DNA from: a bacterium 1XD8-76
GTDB taxonomy: Bacteria; Bacillota; Clostridia; Lachnospirales; Lachnospiraceae
Direction: 5' to 3'
Assembly (NCBI GenBank): GCA_003611955.1
Contig: RAZE01000023.1
Coordinates: 1 to 58,132 of the forward strand
Length of the DNA stretch: 58,132 nucleotides
Below are positions 38,562 through 46,329 of this stretch, piece by piece; position 1 is the first letter of the stretch, and every line of letters starts with the position of its first letter. A model generated the notes under the pieces. That model was given only the letters and a program-made list of their open reading frames with translations, was not told the DNA's origin and ran no database searches. A program made the position numbers and the translations under genes.

Positions 38562-39005
38562 TTAGTCCGCCGCCTCCCTCCAGAACAAACCTTCCGAAAA
38601 AGCTATCCTCTCCATAATGGACTGCGCTTTATCTGACGGGTTATACACTGACAGATTTAAGCAGTCCCAATCAAAAACCAGCAACGCATCTTCCTCCACA
38701 AACAGGACATTCAGTGTACCTGAATGCTTCCCCATAATTTCACAGACTGCTTCTTCTATCATTTTCGGTGAAGGCAGGTCAACCCATCCATTCCACAGAA
38801 TAGATGCATGGTAATAACACATCAGTTTCAAAATGACGGCAACAAACCTGTCTTTCAACCCGATATGTTTATCGCTGTTCAGCAGATAATACTCCACATC
38901 AAAAAACTGCCCGCCATTGTCCGCTTTCACCTGTTCCGGAAGATAATCCATGATAAAACATGGCTTCTCCAGCAATGCATTGATTCTCTCCATTTTATTT
39001 TCCAT
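38562..39005 (-). CDS. Hypothetical small cytoplasmic protein (about 147 aa)
   Basis: Either ATG at 39,005 (after GGGA) or at 38,993 (overlapping the end of the small gene before it) can be the start. The protein is acidic and mostly helical (ERINALLEKPCFIMDYLPEQ, CYYHASILWNGWVDLPSPK) with a C-terminal beta part (VLFVEEDALLVFDWDCLNLSV). It has no signal peptide. Proteins of this size and make-up serve as immunity proteins in contact-dependent toxin loci, but no toxin with a catalytic domain is adjacent. Confidence 0.6.
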   Translation of the reverse strand: MENKMERINALLEKPCFIMDYLPEQVKADNGGQFFDVEYYLLNSDKHIGLKDRFVAVILKLMCYYHASILWNGWVDLPSPKMIEEAVCEIMGKHSGTLNVLFVEEDALLVFDWDCLNLSVYNPSDKAQSIMERIAFSEGLFWREAAD

Positions 39006-39141
39006 CTTGTATTCCCTGTGATTCACTTGCATTATTAAAATTGATATTACTTTTTTTCTTTCGGTTTATCACTTTGTTTACCCATAAATCAACAAAGATT
39101 TCCTCAATATCTGCAATCATCTCTATAATAAAATCAAACAT
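38995..39141 (-). CDS. 48-residue amphipathic small protein
   Basis: The ATG at 39,141 follows GGAGGAG. The protein reads MFDFIIEMIADIEEIFVDLW, then VNKVINRKKKSNIN and a polar end. The first 22 residues form an amphipathic or membrane-embedded helix with acidic residues on one face and then a basic stretch. Its last bases overlap the next gene. The strong ribosome site and clean layout support a real gene, which is too short for many gene callers. Confidence 0.6.
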   Translation of the reverse strand: MFDFIIEMIADIEEIFVDLWVNKVINRKKKSNINFNNASESQGIQDGK

Positions 39142-39172
39142 CTTACACTCCTCCACATCTTTGTTATATGGT

Positions 39173-39252
39173 TCCCCGATTCACCTATCTGCCGGAAAGC
39201 CGGGGATGTCTGCCCAGCCTTGTCAGGCTGTGGCTTATTGGGGATATACGTC
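39173..39252. repeat. Structured intergenic repeat, copy B
   Basis: CCCCGATTCACCTATCTGCC, then CCGGAAAGCCGGGG and CTTATTGGGGATATACGTC. It matches copy A with a short insertion (AGCCTTG) that makes a five-base-pair hairpin (CAGCC-TGACAA-GGCTG in the - strand). It overlaps the last codons of the gene ending at 39,235. Confidence 0.85.
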
Positions 39253-39495
39253 TATTGGTTTTATTTCCTTTTTCATCTTTTTTCGGATGATCAGCTTCGC
39301 AATAACCGCCACCGTCACAAAAATAAGCATAACTATGCCATAAACAAAAATACTTGTGTACCACGGTGCTGATTGCATAGCATATAAATCAGGGTGTTTT
39401 TTATAATCCCAAAATACATATATTCCACATCCAATGAAAACTCCTACAAAAGAACCAATTGTTATATTTGTAATTTGGTTCAGCTTTTTTAACAT
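39235..39495 (-). CDS. Small two-helix membrane protein (86 aa)
   Basis: The start at 39,495 follows GAGAGG. Two membrane helices (TIGSFVGVFIGCGIYVFW and SIFVYGIVMLIFVTVAVIAK) are joined by a short loop with a Tyr-rich segment (YKKHPDLYAMQSAPWY). It ends in a basic tail (RKKMKKEIKPIDVYPQ) whose last codons lie inside repeat B. Similar small membrane genes recur next to immunity-type genes in Lachnospiraceae; the function is unknown. Confidence 0.65.
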   Translation of the reverse strand: MLKKLNQITNITIGSFVGVFIGCGIYVFWDYKKHPDLYAMQSAPWYTSIFVYGIVMLIFVTVAVIAKLIIRKKMKKEIKPIDVYPQ

Positions 39496-39522
39496 CCCAA
39501 ATACCTCTCTTATCACAATTAT

Positions 39523-39570
39523 CTTCCCCAATCTGCCGAAACGCTTGGGATGCCTGCCTTATTCGGCAAT
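39523..39570. repeat. Structured intergenic repeat, degenerate copy C
   Basis: CTTCCCCAATCTGCCGAAAC and GCTTGGGATGCCTGCC match the core of copies A and B (CTGCCGGAA.GCCGGGGATG.CTGCCC) with substitutions. It separates the 86-residue and 273-residue genes. Confidence 0.6.
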
Positions 39571-39601
39571 CATCCGTTCTTCCCATCGGGCGTCAAAATT
39601 T

Positions 39602-40423
39602 TTATTTTATTAAAGAAACATTAGCTTCTTCATTGGATTTTCTTAACATTTCTTCCATTGTTTTCACATATTCATCAAAGGTCATAACCACAGAAGATCC
39701 CACAAAACTATAAAAAGTATTTACTGCATTTGAGAAAGCATTTGCTAATGCCTCCCGTAAAGTTGGGCCATTCTTCTCTGCCGCTTTCACTCTATCATCA
39801 ATCTCTTTTTGTATTTCTTCTGCCGTCCTGACTGTTGCAAAACTACAAGAACCTTTCACTCCATTTCGTTCCATAATACTGCGGTCAAAATACACCGGCA
39901 CGGATGTATAGTCATTAAGGCTTTGCTGCCACTTGTCCATAGAAAGGTAAGCGTCCCAATTTCCAGAACTTTTGTATTCCTCCATAACATCCTTTATCGC
40001 CGTACTGTAGTCTGCCTTATCTAAATAATTTTCCACTCCTGTCTTTTCAAACAGGATATCTGCTCTCTGCTTATCTCCTAAAGATGTATTTCCTGTCTCC
40101 TGATTAAGCATCATAAATTCCGCATAGCTGCAATTTCTTGGATCTATAATCCAAGCATGGTGCATCCTTTCAAATTCTTTTCCCTCTGCGGTCTTGCCCT
40201 TTAATATGTAAATCGGCATATCATCCGAATAAATATCTGAGCGATGTATCTCAACGCTCTCCCCTGTCTTTGGATTTGAAAAAGACATCAACGGTTCATT
40301 CACTTTACTTCCTCTGTTTATAGCTTCTATTTGATTATTAAAATTGTTACCTAAAACTCTCTTTTTACCCGTCATATAATTCGAGTTAATTCCAGTATTA
40401 TTATCAATTCCATTTACACTCAA
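39602..40423 (-). CDS. Lachnospiraceae-type MSVNGI protein of unknown function (273 aa)
   Basis: A TTG at 40,423, eight bases after GGAGG, is the best start and gives MSVNGIDNNTGINSNYM; an ATG at 40,438 has no site and would contain the Shine-Dalgarno sequence inside the gene. The middle (PLMSFSNPKTGESVEIHRSD, AEFMMLNQETGNTSLGDKQR) is a beta-helix mix; the C-terminus has two helices (REALANAFSNAVNTFYSFVG). The start resembles those of DUF6033-like proteins (MSILGVNG). It may be an exported effector-like protein, which is inference. Confidence 0.6.
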   Translation of the reverse strand: MSVNGIDNNTGINSNYMTGKKRVLGNNFNNQIEAINRGSKVNEPLMSFSNPKTGESVEIHRSDIYSDDMPIYILKGKTAEGKEFERMHHAWIIDPRNCSYAEFMMLNQETGNTSLGDKQRADILFEKTGVENYLDKADYSTAIKDVMEEYKSSGNWDAYLSMDKWQQSLNDYTSVPVYFDRSIMERNGVKGSCSFATVRTAEEIQKEIDDRVKAAEKNGPTLREALANAFSNAVNTFYSFVGSSVVMTFDEYVKTMEEMLRKSNEEANVSLIK

Positions 40424-40642
40424 TTTCAATTCCTCCATTATTATCAATTATTTTAATGGCAGCTCATCTGTCGTTCAAAGCCGCCTCTGCTCTCTCATAA
40501 TAAGTCCAAGCAGTTTATTCCTCCATGCAGACATACCCACCTAACTTCCCCTGTCAAATTCCATACCGACTTTCACCTCCTTCCAAATAATCCCCGGCAG
40601 GGGCGCATGGTTTTTGCGCCTCTGCGGAATAGAGTGTGAGGA

Positions 40643-40738
40643 TTATATCTTCAAGTCCAGCGTGCTGCCCGAAGAAGACGGTGCTTTTGTACCTGCTGCC
40701 AAATCAGACTGTATCTGCTGATAAGATACTGTTCCTTT
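40643..40738 (-). pseudogene. C-terminal tail fragment of an effector-like protein
   Basis: One frame reads VSYQQIQSDLAAGTKAPSSS and GSTLDLKI before TAA at 40,643. This is the tail I associate with DUF6033/DUF4885-type proteins. It joins the end of the MFS fragment at about 40,738 and has no start. The 40,448-40,640 stretch upstream holds only a GC hairpin (40,593-40,626). Confidence 0.5.
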
Positions 40739-40912
40739 TTAAAAAACATACGGCACATAGTTACAAAAGGACATCAGCGAGACGGACATTGCAGAATGGC
40801 TCTGTCCATACGCCCATAAAACGAGCGCAAACCCGGTCATGGAACTCCCAAGTCCCGATATGCTCTGACTTAACCACAAAATGATATATTTCTTAAATGA
40901 TTTTTCTTCCAT
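40739..40912 (-). pseudogene. MFS transporter, N-terminal fragment (57 aa)
   Basis: The start at 40,912 follows GGAG. It reads MEEKSFKKYIILWLSQSISG and continues with SSMTGFALVLWAYGQSHSAM, the first helix of a macrolide-efflux-like MFS protein, then stops in NYVPYVF at a junction. Only about one of twelve helices is left. Confidence 0.75.
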
Positions 40913-40988
40913 TGAATTTTCTCCATTCTATTCTTTATTCTTTCAGAATAAAAAGTACAAAATCCAATGTGGACGATAGATTTTACCT

Positions 40989-41025
40989 CTGTACAAATTT
41001 CGTCCAGTCATCAGACTTTGTACAG
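40989..41025. repeat. 9-bp inverted repeat upstream of the MFS fragment
   Basis: CTGTACAAA and TTTGTACAG flank a 19-base spacer. It lies 77 bases before the MFS start and could be a regulator-binding or attenuator element. The rest of 40,913-41,188 is AT-rich with no gene. Confidence 0.45.
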
Positions 41026-41188
41026 AGTTCTTTGTTTAAGTCAATCACCAAATGGCAGAGCATATTTCCCACCTCCCTCAGTTATCTTTTCGCTGGACAG
41101 TATGGCACGGAAACTTCTTTAAATCAATTTATCCATAAAAACAATAAATCACTAAAAATAGTGTAGAAGTATGCATCAGAAATATATT

Positions 41189-41300
41189 CCTGAACATGCC
41201 AGTCATTCCACCCAACAAAGCACCATTGGCACTACATATAGGATTTCAGATTTTCCGTGCTTTGCCGATAATCCTCACAAGCCATTTTCGGATTATTAAA
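41189..41300. repeat. Long direct repeat, left copy D1
   Basis: It begins TCCTGAACATGCCAGTCATT and contains GGATTTCAGATTTTCCGTGC and TTTGCCGATAATCCTCAC. It closely matches D2 at 42,848 and carries a small inverted repeat (TGCCA...TGGCA). It lies directly downstream of the metallo-beta-lactamase-fold gene. Confidence 0.8.
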
Positions 41301-41301
41301 A

Positions 41302-42180
41302 CTACACACTCTGCCAGAGCAGCATACAGTCCTGAAATTCAGCCGACAATCTCCCGGTATCCTTCAGCCATGAAAGGTAAGACCGCACCGTACTTCCCAC
41401 CAGCACATATTGCTCAAAATTCATGGAAAGACCATAGCCTTTGAAAACTTCCTGCAAAATACGCTCAAAACATATAGGCTCCTTGCAAATAGACAAAATC
41501 TTCTCCGCCACTTCATGTACCTTATCCCTGTTGTATCGGACAAGTTCCTTTATATCGGCAGACGCCTCCGCATGGGCGGGAACGAACATGGCCGCTTCCA
41601 TCTCTTCCACCATATCCAGTGTTTTCAGATATGCCTCCACGTCATAAATGAATGAAACGGCATATTTATCCAGCGTCTCCCTGCTGCTGATGCAGTCAGC
41701 AAGGAACACCACATTATCCGGCATACGGAAACCAACCATGTCAAAGAAATGCCCCGGCAAGGGTATCACTTCAATCTCCTTCGGAAAACTTTCATCTGAA
41801 AAATCCGTCACATCGCTCTCCTGCGCCATCAAAAACTTGTGCCATAAATCCTTACACGGATAACCACCATAAAGGAAAGACGGCTCCAATATCGGGTATT
41901 TTGTAAAAGCCGCTTCAATACCACTGGAATAAATCTTGCATCCCGTCTGTCCCTGCAGATACTTGTTTCCACCGATATGGTCTGCATTGGAATGAGTATT
42001 TAGGATTGCCGCCAGATGCCATCCGTTATTATCCAGTATCTGCCTGACTTTCCTTCCCGCATCTTTGTCATTCCCACTGTCCACCAGATAGACGTTCTCA
42101 CTGGCCGCCACATAGACGCCTATCTTCGCCGGGCAGTTTATGTAATAGCATTTCTCACTGGCCTGAACCAATTCATACAT
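41302..42180 (-). CDS. Metallo-beta-lactamase-fold hydrolase (292 aa)
   Basis: The N-terminal MBL domain has LNTHSNADHIGGN (about residue 61) where the usual HxHxDH has Asn in the second place, PLPGHFFDMVG, VVFLADC and FVPAHAEAS, so most metal ligands are kept. A helical C-terminus of about 80 residues follows (EICFERILQEVFKGY). AAAGGAGG lies nine bases before the start. It is 15 bases after the XRE-cupin gene, one operon. Possible roles are thioester or lactone hydrolysis. Confidence 0.85.
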   Translation of the reverse strand: MYELVQASEKCYYINCPAKIGVYVAASENVYLVDSGNDKDAGRKVRQILDNNGWHLAAILNTHSNADHIGGNKYLQGQTGCKIYSSGIEAAFTKYPILEPSFLYGGYPCKDLWHKFLMAQESDVTDFSDESFPKEIEVIPLPGHFFDMVGFRMPDNVVFLADCISSRETLDKYAVSFIYDVEAYLKTLDMVEEMEAAMFVPAHAEASADIKELVRYNRDKVHEVAEKILSICKEPICFERILQEVFKGYGLSMNFEQYVLVGSTVRSYLSWLKDTGRLSAEFQDCMLLWQSV

Positions 42181-42195
42181 TTTCCGTTTCCTCCT

Positions 42196-42753
42196 TTAAT
42201 TATTCGGATAAAATATCACGTTATAGGCGGTGCAGGCTTTATCTGAAACATTGTGGTATGCATGGGAAACATCCGCCCTGAAGCGTATTGACTGTTTTTC
42301 CTCCAGCAGCACTTCCTTCCCGCCCATTACCATTTTCAGCGTCCCCTGCACCAGAAAAACATATTCTTCCACGCCCGCCACATGGGGAAGTGATTCATGG
42401 CGCACTCCTGCATCAAACTCAATATAGAACACCTCCACATTCCGCACTGGGTCAAAGGGAAACAGCGGGTAAGCCCGCATCCCTCCGTTTTCCTCCGTAA
42501 TCGCACTTTTCTCATCAATCCCAGCGACCATGTATTCCGCTTCTTCCTGTTTGCAGAAAAAGGATAATGGGATTTTCAGCCCTGTTGAAATCTTCCATAA
42601 AATGTTGATGGTGGGCGAGGACTGCCCGCGCTCGATTTGCCCCAACATGGGCTTGCTCACGCCAGTAAGTTCCATAACATCATCCAGCGTGAGCTGCCTT
42701 GTATTCCGGATTTCTTTCAGCCGCTCGCCTATCTTCAATGAAACCTGCTCCAT
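42196..42753 (-). CDS. XRE-cupin transcription regulator (185 aa)
   Basis: The start at 42,753 follows AGGAGG; an open frame 27 codons longer upstream is not needed. Residues 5-60 are a helix-turn-helix (GERLKEIRNTRQLTLDDVME and PMLGQIERGQSSPTINILWK); residues 105-180 are a cupin barrel (HESLPHVAGVEEYVFLVQGT, HAYHNVSDKACTAYNVIF) that senses a small molecule. It probably regulates the MBL hydrolase gene directly after it. Both lie between direct repeats D1 and D2. Confidence 0.9.
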   Translation of the reverse strand: MEQVSLKIGERLKEIRNTRQLTLDDVMELTGVSKPMLGQIERGQSSPTINILWKISTGLKIPLSFFCKQEEAEYMVAGIDEKSAITEENGGMRAYPLFPFDPVRNVEVFYIEFDAGVRHESLPHVAGVEEYVFLVQGTLKMVMGGKEVLLEEKQSIRFRADVSHAYHNVSDKACTAYNVIFYPNN

Positions 42754-42847
42754 GATTCCTCCTTTGGTATGTTTTATTAAACAAAATATATTATAACATA
42801 TCAAAGAGCAAAATGAAAGAGCCTGACAGCCCATTTATGCCATCTCC

Positions 42848-42965
42848 CTGAACGTGCCAGCCATTCCACCCACAAGACTTCACTGGCACTGCATATAAAA
42901 TTTCAGATTTTCCGTACTTTGCCGATAAGCCTCTCAAGCCACCTGCGGCGGTTAGCTTATTATTT
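42848..42965. repeat. Long direct repeat, right copy D2
   Basis: It begins CCCTGAACGTGCCAGCCATT and contains AATTTCAGATTTTCCGTACT and TTTGCCGATAAGCCTCTC. It is about 80% identical to D1 by eye. The 42,754-43,035 stretch holds nothing else; a 69-codon - strand frame across it is probably only the repeat. Confidence 0.8.
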
Positions 42966-43035
42966 GACAAAACCAGACTGGCCTGGCACCCTTTTAGCAT
43001 CTACCAGTAAAACCATCAGCAACGCAGAGTACCAT

Positions 43036-43379
43036 CTATTTTCCATTGACGGCTCCACCGTTTTCAAACTCATTTCCATATGACCTGATTTCTTCCTGAT
43101 AATTTTGCTTTATTTGTTCCAGCATTCTATTCCGGATATTTTTGAGGTGTTTAATATCTGTTGTAACATATCTTCCAGTTGTTGATTGCTTCACGAGTAT
43201 TTTCTCATCCTGCAGGACTTGTAAGGCCCTTTGCATTGTATTAGGGTTCACCCCAGCCTGTTTTGCCAGTTCCCTTGTTGATGGAAGTCTATCCCCCAAC
43301 CTATAATACCCATTAAATGTTTTTTCAATAATTCAACCGCAAGTTGATTATACCTCTTTGCACTGTCTGCCTTAATCAT
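43036..43379 (-). pseudogene. GntR-type regulator with an A-run frameshift
   Basis: The start at 43,379 follows GAGGTG and reads MIKADSAKRYNQLAVELLKK; the other frame continues TFNGYYRLGDRLPSTRELAK and QAGVNPNTMQRALQVLQDEK. They join if one A is added to a run of six at about 43,315. It is a short YtrA-like GntR regulator of about 110 residues (helix-turn-helix plus a helix). It stands before an ABC-2 permease fragment, as YtrA-type genes usually do. Confidence 0.75.
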
Positions 43380-43432
43380 AGCATCACCTCTTTTTTATCC
43401 TTTGAAAGCATCCTAATAGATTGATAGCTGTA

Positions 43433-43768
43433 TTATTTCTTTCTGCTATACCCTATCATACTTACAATCATTGAGATTATAAAAAGAACCGCTACTACAA
43501 TTCCTGCCACGACAGCATAAGAGAGTATAGAACTTGTCATAGCAGAAAATCCAGCCCCATCTTCAAAATATTTGACAAAATAGAACATGGGAATTACTAC
43601 AATAAGCCCCATTGTCTGCGCAGAACGGAAACCAAACCAATAGGTTAATGGCAAACAGATTTCAGTCCATAATAACGGAACAATCAGGGATGCAGCAACC
43701 AGAGCTGACCAGACAGGTCCATCCGAAAATGGATCCGGAAACACGAAACAGAAAACAAAAGGCATCAC
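43433..43768 (-). pseudogene. ABC-2-type permease, C-terminal fragment
   Basis: Four helices remain: VWSALVAASLIVPLLWTEI, LGLIVVIPMFYFV-like, SSILSYAVVAGIVVAV and LFIISMIVSMIGY. The start is a fusion point. The location after the GntR pseudogene suggests a former GntR-ATPase-permease operon whose middle was lost. Confidence 0.65.
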
Positions 43769-43802
43769 CCGTGGTGCCGATTACTATCGGAGGTAAACGC
43801 AT

Positions 43803-43895
43803 ATGACCAACCAGAGTACAATTGATAAATTAATCGAAATGCATCTCACTGCAATGGCGGATGCATTCCATAACCAGACAGACGATCCGAGATGA
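43803..43895 (+). pseudogene. istB: IS21-family istB, N-terminal fragment
   Basis: The ATG at 43,803 follows CGGAGG and reads MTNQSTIDKLIEMHLTAMAD, then AFHNQTDD and stops at 43,893-43,895. This is the N-terminus of the IS21 helper ATPase. The preceding + strand bases (43,741-43,800) read GITRGADYYRR and TAA, which fits the end of istA. The element is deleted after this point. Confidence 0.75.
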
Positions 43896-44054
43896 ATATT
43901 CCGGCTTCCGTGTCCCTGCTGTCCGGTGATAGGAAACCGCAAATCCGTTTTTAAGGGAACCGGCATTCCAGAGCTGGAAACCATTAGCATATATCCTTTA
44001 GAATGTAGGCATGCACCGTAAGGTGTAAATACATTCTAAGGGAGGGTCAATATC

Positions 44055-44570
44055 ATGACCAAATATCGAGAGATTCTGAGATTATCAAATCTCGGTCTCA
44101 GCCAGCAAAGCATCGCTGACAGCTGCGGTGTCTCCAAGAAAACAGTTAACCGTGTCCTCAAGAAAGCCAAAGAAATAAACATTTCCTGGCCGCTTGATGC
44201 CAACGACACCGATGCCGTGCTTGCAGAAAAGCTATTCCCATCTGCTGACAAACCCACCGCATCCAATAAACGGATGCCCGACTTTGCTTACATGAAAAAC
44301 AGTTCACGCCTGATCTCCAGCATGATCCGCCGCTCCCCGTCAAAGTCCTCGAACCGCTTCTTGGTCACGTTCTGCTCATATTACACCGCAGGACTTCTGT
44401 CAGAAAGAAGCATCCTGGAGGATGCCGGGACAAGGGAAAAGCTGTTCGTGGCGCTGAAAGCAGTGGTGCCTGAAAAGATTCTGCTGTCCGGCAGATTTGT
44501 TTTCTATACGCTCTGCCGCTGTGTTACTTATTCGGTTTCGATTGCGGTAATGATTGTTCAGGCAAATTAG
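44055..44570 (+). pseudogene. istA: IS21-family istA, N-terminal fragment fused to other sequence
   Basis: Residues 1-79 (MTKYREILRLSNLGLSQQSI to NKRMPDFAYM) are the IS21 transposase helix-turn-helix region. From about 44,295 the frame is unrelated and the catalytic domain is missing. The order istB' then istA' shows two separate IS21 remnants or a rearranged one. The upstream bases 43,896-44,054 include the likely IS end. Confidence 0.75.
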
Positions 44571-44576
44571 AATTTA

Positions 44577-45092
44577 TTATAAATCAATATCTATGTTGTA
44601 CTCATCATCAATCAGCACATATTTTACATTGTACTTTTTTGCAAATTCCAAAAATAGTGCATTATCTTCTAAAACACTTTCCATAGTACACCATTCATCG
44701 TCTAAGCGACTTTCTATGGCACCTGCATATTTCCTGATATTATTGAAATGATTTTTAATATAATTTTCGCTCATTATAAGGCAAACGTATCTGATATTAT
44801 CAAGATATTCTTTTGCAAAGTCATTTGCCCAGTCAAAAGGGATATAACTCCCTTCAATGATAAGGTTTTGCCTATTTTCTATGGCGGTTTTAATCATTTC
44901 ACGAACAACAGGCCACAAATACTCTGTGAGCTTATCGTCATCTTCGGGTGTGAGTTTGGTATAGCCGCTACGAATTAGCCCCATTTTCAAATGGTCTATC
45001 GATAAATAAGGATATCTATACTTTTCAAGCAGTTTTTGAGCAAGTACCGTCTTACCTGTGTGTGATGCACCTGTTATTAAAATAATCATCAT
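44577..45092 (-). CDS. P-loop kinase-like small NTPase (171 aa)
   Basis: A P-loop (LITGASHTGKTVLAQKLLEK, residues 5-24) opens a 171-residue protein of the adenylate-kinase/zeta-toxin kind, with LSIDHLKMGL (Walker-like Asp), QNLIIEGSYIP and a helical lid. It has no antitoxin next to it, so a zeta toxin is unlikely; a small-molecule kinase or resistance kinase is possible. It is in a - strand run with the GNAT and FadR-type genes. Confidence 0.75.
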   Translation of the reverse strand: MMIILITGASHTGKTVLAQKLLEKYRYPYLSIDHLKMGLIRSGYTKLTPEDDDKLTEYLWPVVREMIKTAIENRQNLIIEGSYIPFDWANDFAKEYLDNIRYVCLIMSENYIKNHFNNIRKYAGAIESRLDDEWCTMESVLEDNALFLEFAKKYNVKYVLIDDEYNIDIDL

Positions 45093-45114
45093 TTTCTCCA
45101 GACTAAACAGAAAA

Positions 45115-45564
45115 TCATCTGTTTTTTTCCATACAGAAGTTTGTAAGAAAAATTCCCTGTCGTTCTACCTGCTGTTCCTTAACAACCTTATAACCTCTTT
45201 TTTCAAAAAAAGGCTTCGCCGTAATAGAAGCGTGAGTAGTAATATCTCCTTGAACAGCCTGCTCCAGTTGATTACAAACAGCAGTTGCAATACCTTTTCC
45301 CTGATAATCAGCGTGAACAAACAGGTGATCAAGGTAACCCGTTTTATCTATATCCCCAAAGCCTACTATTACCTCATTTTCAATAGCAACTATGCAGTAA
45401 TGTTCTTGTAGCGACTGGTTCCATTTTTCTAACTCCACTTGTCCTGTTGCCCATACATCTAATTGTTCTTTTGTATAATCTTTCGCATTTACTGTGTGGA
45501 CTGTATTATAAAATAGCTCTGTAATTTCTTTGCAGTCGGATATCTGATATTCTCTGACAAGCAT
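45115..45564 (-). CDS. GNAT N-acetyltransferase (149 aa)
   Basis: A complete small GNAT: the N-terminal strand MLVREYQISDCKEITELFY, the central IENEVIVGFGDIDKTGYLDH, and the CoA loop VHADYQGKGIATAVCNQLEQ (Q-x-x-G-x-A/G). The substrate is unknown; the size fits a YafP-like enzyme. The gene starts after a GAGGAGAT site. It may be a recent arrival with its neighbours. Confidence 0.9.
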   Translation of the reverse strand: MLVREYQISDCKEITELFYNTVHTVNAKDYTKEQLDVWATGQVELEKWNQSLQEHYCIVAIENEVIVGFGDIDKTGYLDHLFVHADYQGKGIATAVCNQLEQAVQGDITTHASITAKPFFEKRGYKVVKEQQVERQGIFLTNFCMEKNR

Positions 45565-45586
45565 TTTTTATCTCCTCAGCAGGAAA

Positions 45587-46258
45587 CTATTCTATTCCCA
45601 ATTCCCGTATAGCGTGCATGATATGAATTTTCATGGCATTTCTTGCTCCCTCCGCATTTCTCTGCTCCAAAAAATCCATAATCATGCGGTGGTCGCCCAC
45701 TGTATCCGTAACAGCTTTTTGGCTCATAGCCGACAGGGTAACGCCCTTTGCAATCGCCTGATAAAGAATGGGCATAAGCTGATTCATAAATTCATTGTGC
45801 GTTGCCTGCGCAATCGCCTTGTGGAATGAATGTTCATTGTCTGTACGGTCCTGCCCGGATTTAATTTCTTGCTCAATCTTCGCACCAAAATCCAAAATCC
45901 TTTTTATTTCTGCGTCTGTACCTCGGATAGCTGCCAAATAGGCGGCTTCCGGCTCAAAAATCAAACGCATTTCATAAAGGTCTTTTGCATTTACTTTTAT
46001 ATCCGATAGCCGCCCTAAATCGGACTGCTGCTCGAATGCTGATTGGGTGACAAAAGTTCCTTTTCCTCTCTGGATTTCAAGCACATTATAAGCTACTAAA
46101 ATCTTTATGGCTTCTCTTAGGGTTGTCCGGCTGATATTCAATTCTTCTGACAGTTCATTCTCATTGGGCAATTTATCTCCGACTGAAAAGCGCTTTTCTA
46201 TTGTTATCATAGACAATAGCGTTTCTGCGATACTCTGTGAAAGCATTTTATTTTTCAT
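45587..46258 (-). CDS. FadR-family GntR transcription regulator (223 aa)
   Basis: The start at 46,258 is preferred to a codon four residues earlier because GAGGTG is then well placed. Residues 5-75 are a winged helix (RFSVGDKLPNENELSEELNI and SRTTLREAIKILVAYNVLEI); residues 95-220 are the FCD ligand domain (MRLIFEPEAAYLAAIRG, HSFHKAIAQATHNEF, TDTVGDHRMIMDFLEQRNAE) with its metal-binding His and Asp. It probably controls sugar-acid or organic-acid genes that are not in this window. Confidence 0.9.
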   Translation of the reverse strand: MKNKMLSQSIAETLLSMITIEKRFSVGDKLPNENELSEELNISRTTLREAIKILVAYNVLEIQRGKGTFVTQSAFEQQSDLGRLSDIKVNAKDLYEMRLIFEPEAAYLAAIRGTDAEIKRILDFGAKIEQEIKSGQDRTDNEHSFHKAIAQATHNEFMNQLMPILYQAIAKGVTLSAMSQKAVTDTVGDHRMIMDFLEQRNAEGARNAMKIHIMHAIRELGIE

Positions 46259-46329
46259 GGGCCATATCACCTCAGCTTTTTTGATATTATACTATGTGCG
46301 GCTGTCAACTTCAAACAAAATTGAAAATA

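Noticed and set aside
42791..43000. 69-codon - strand frame over repeat D2
   Set aside because: Its homologue D1 does not keep the frame open, so the repeat is not a conserved gene.
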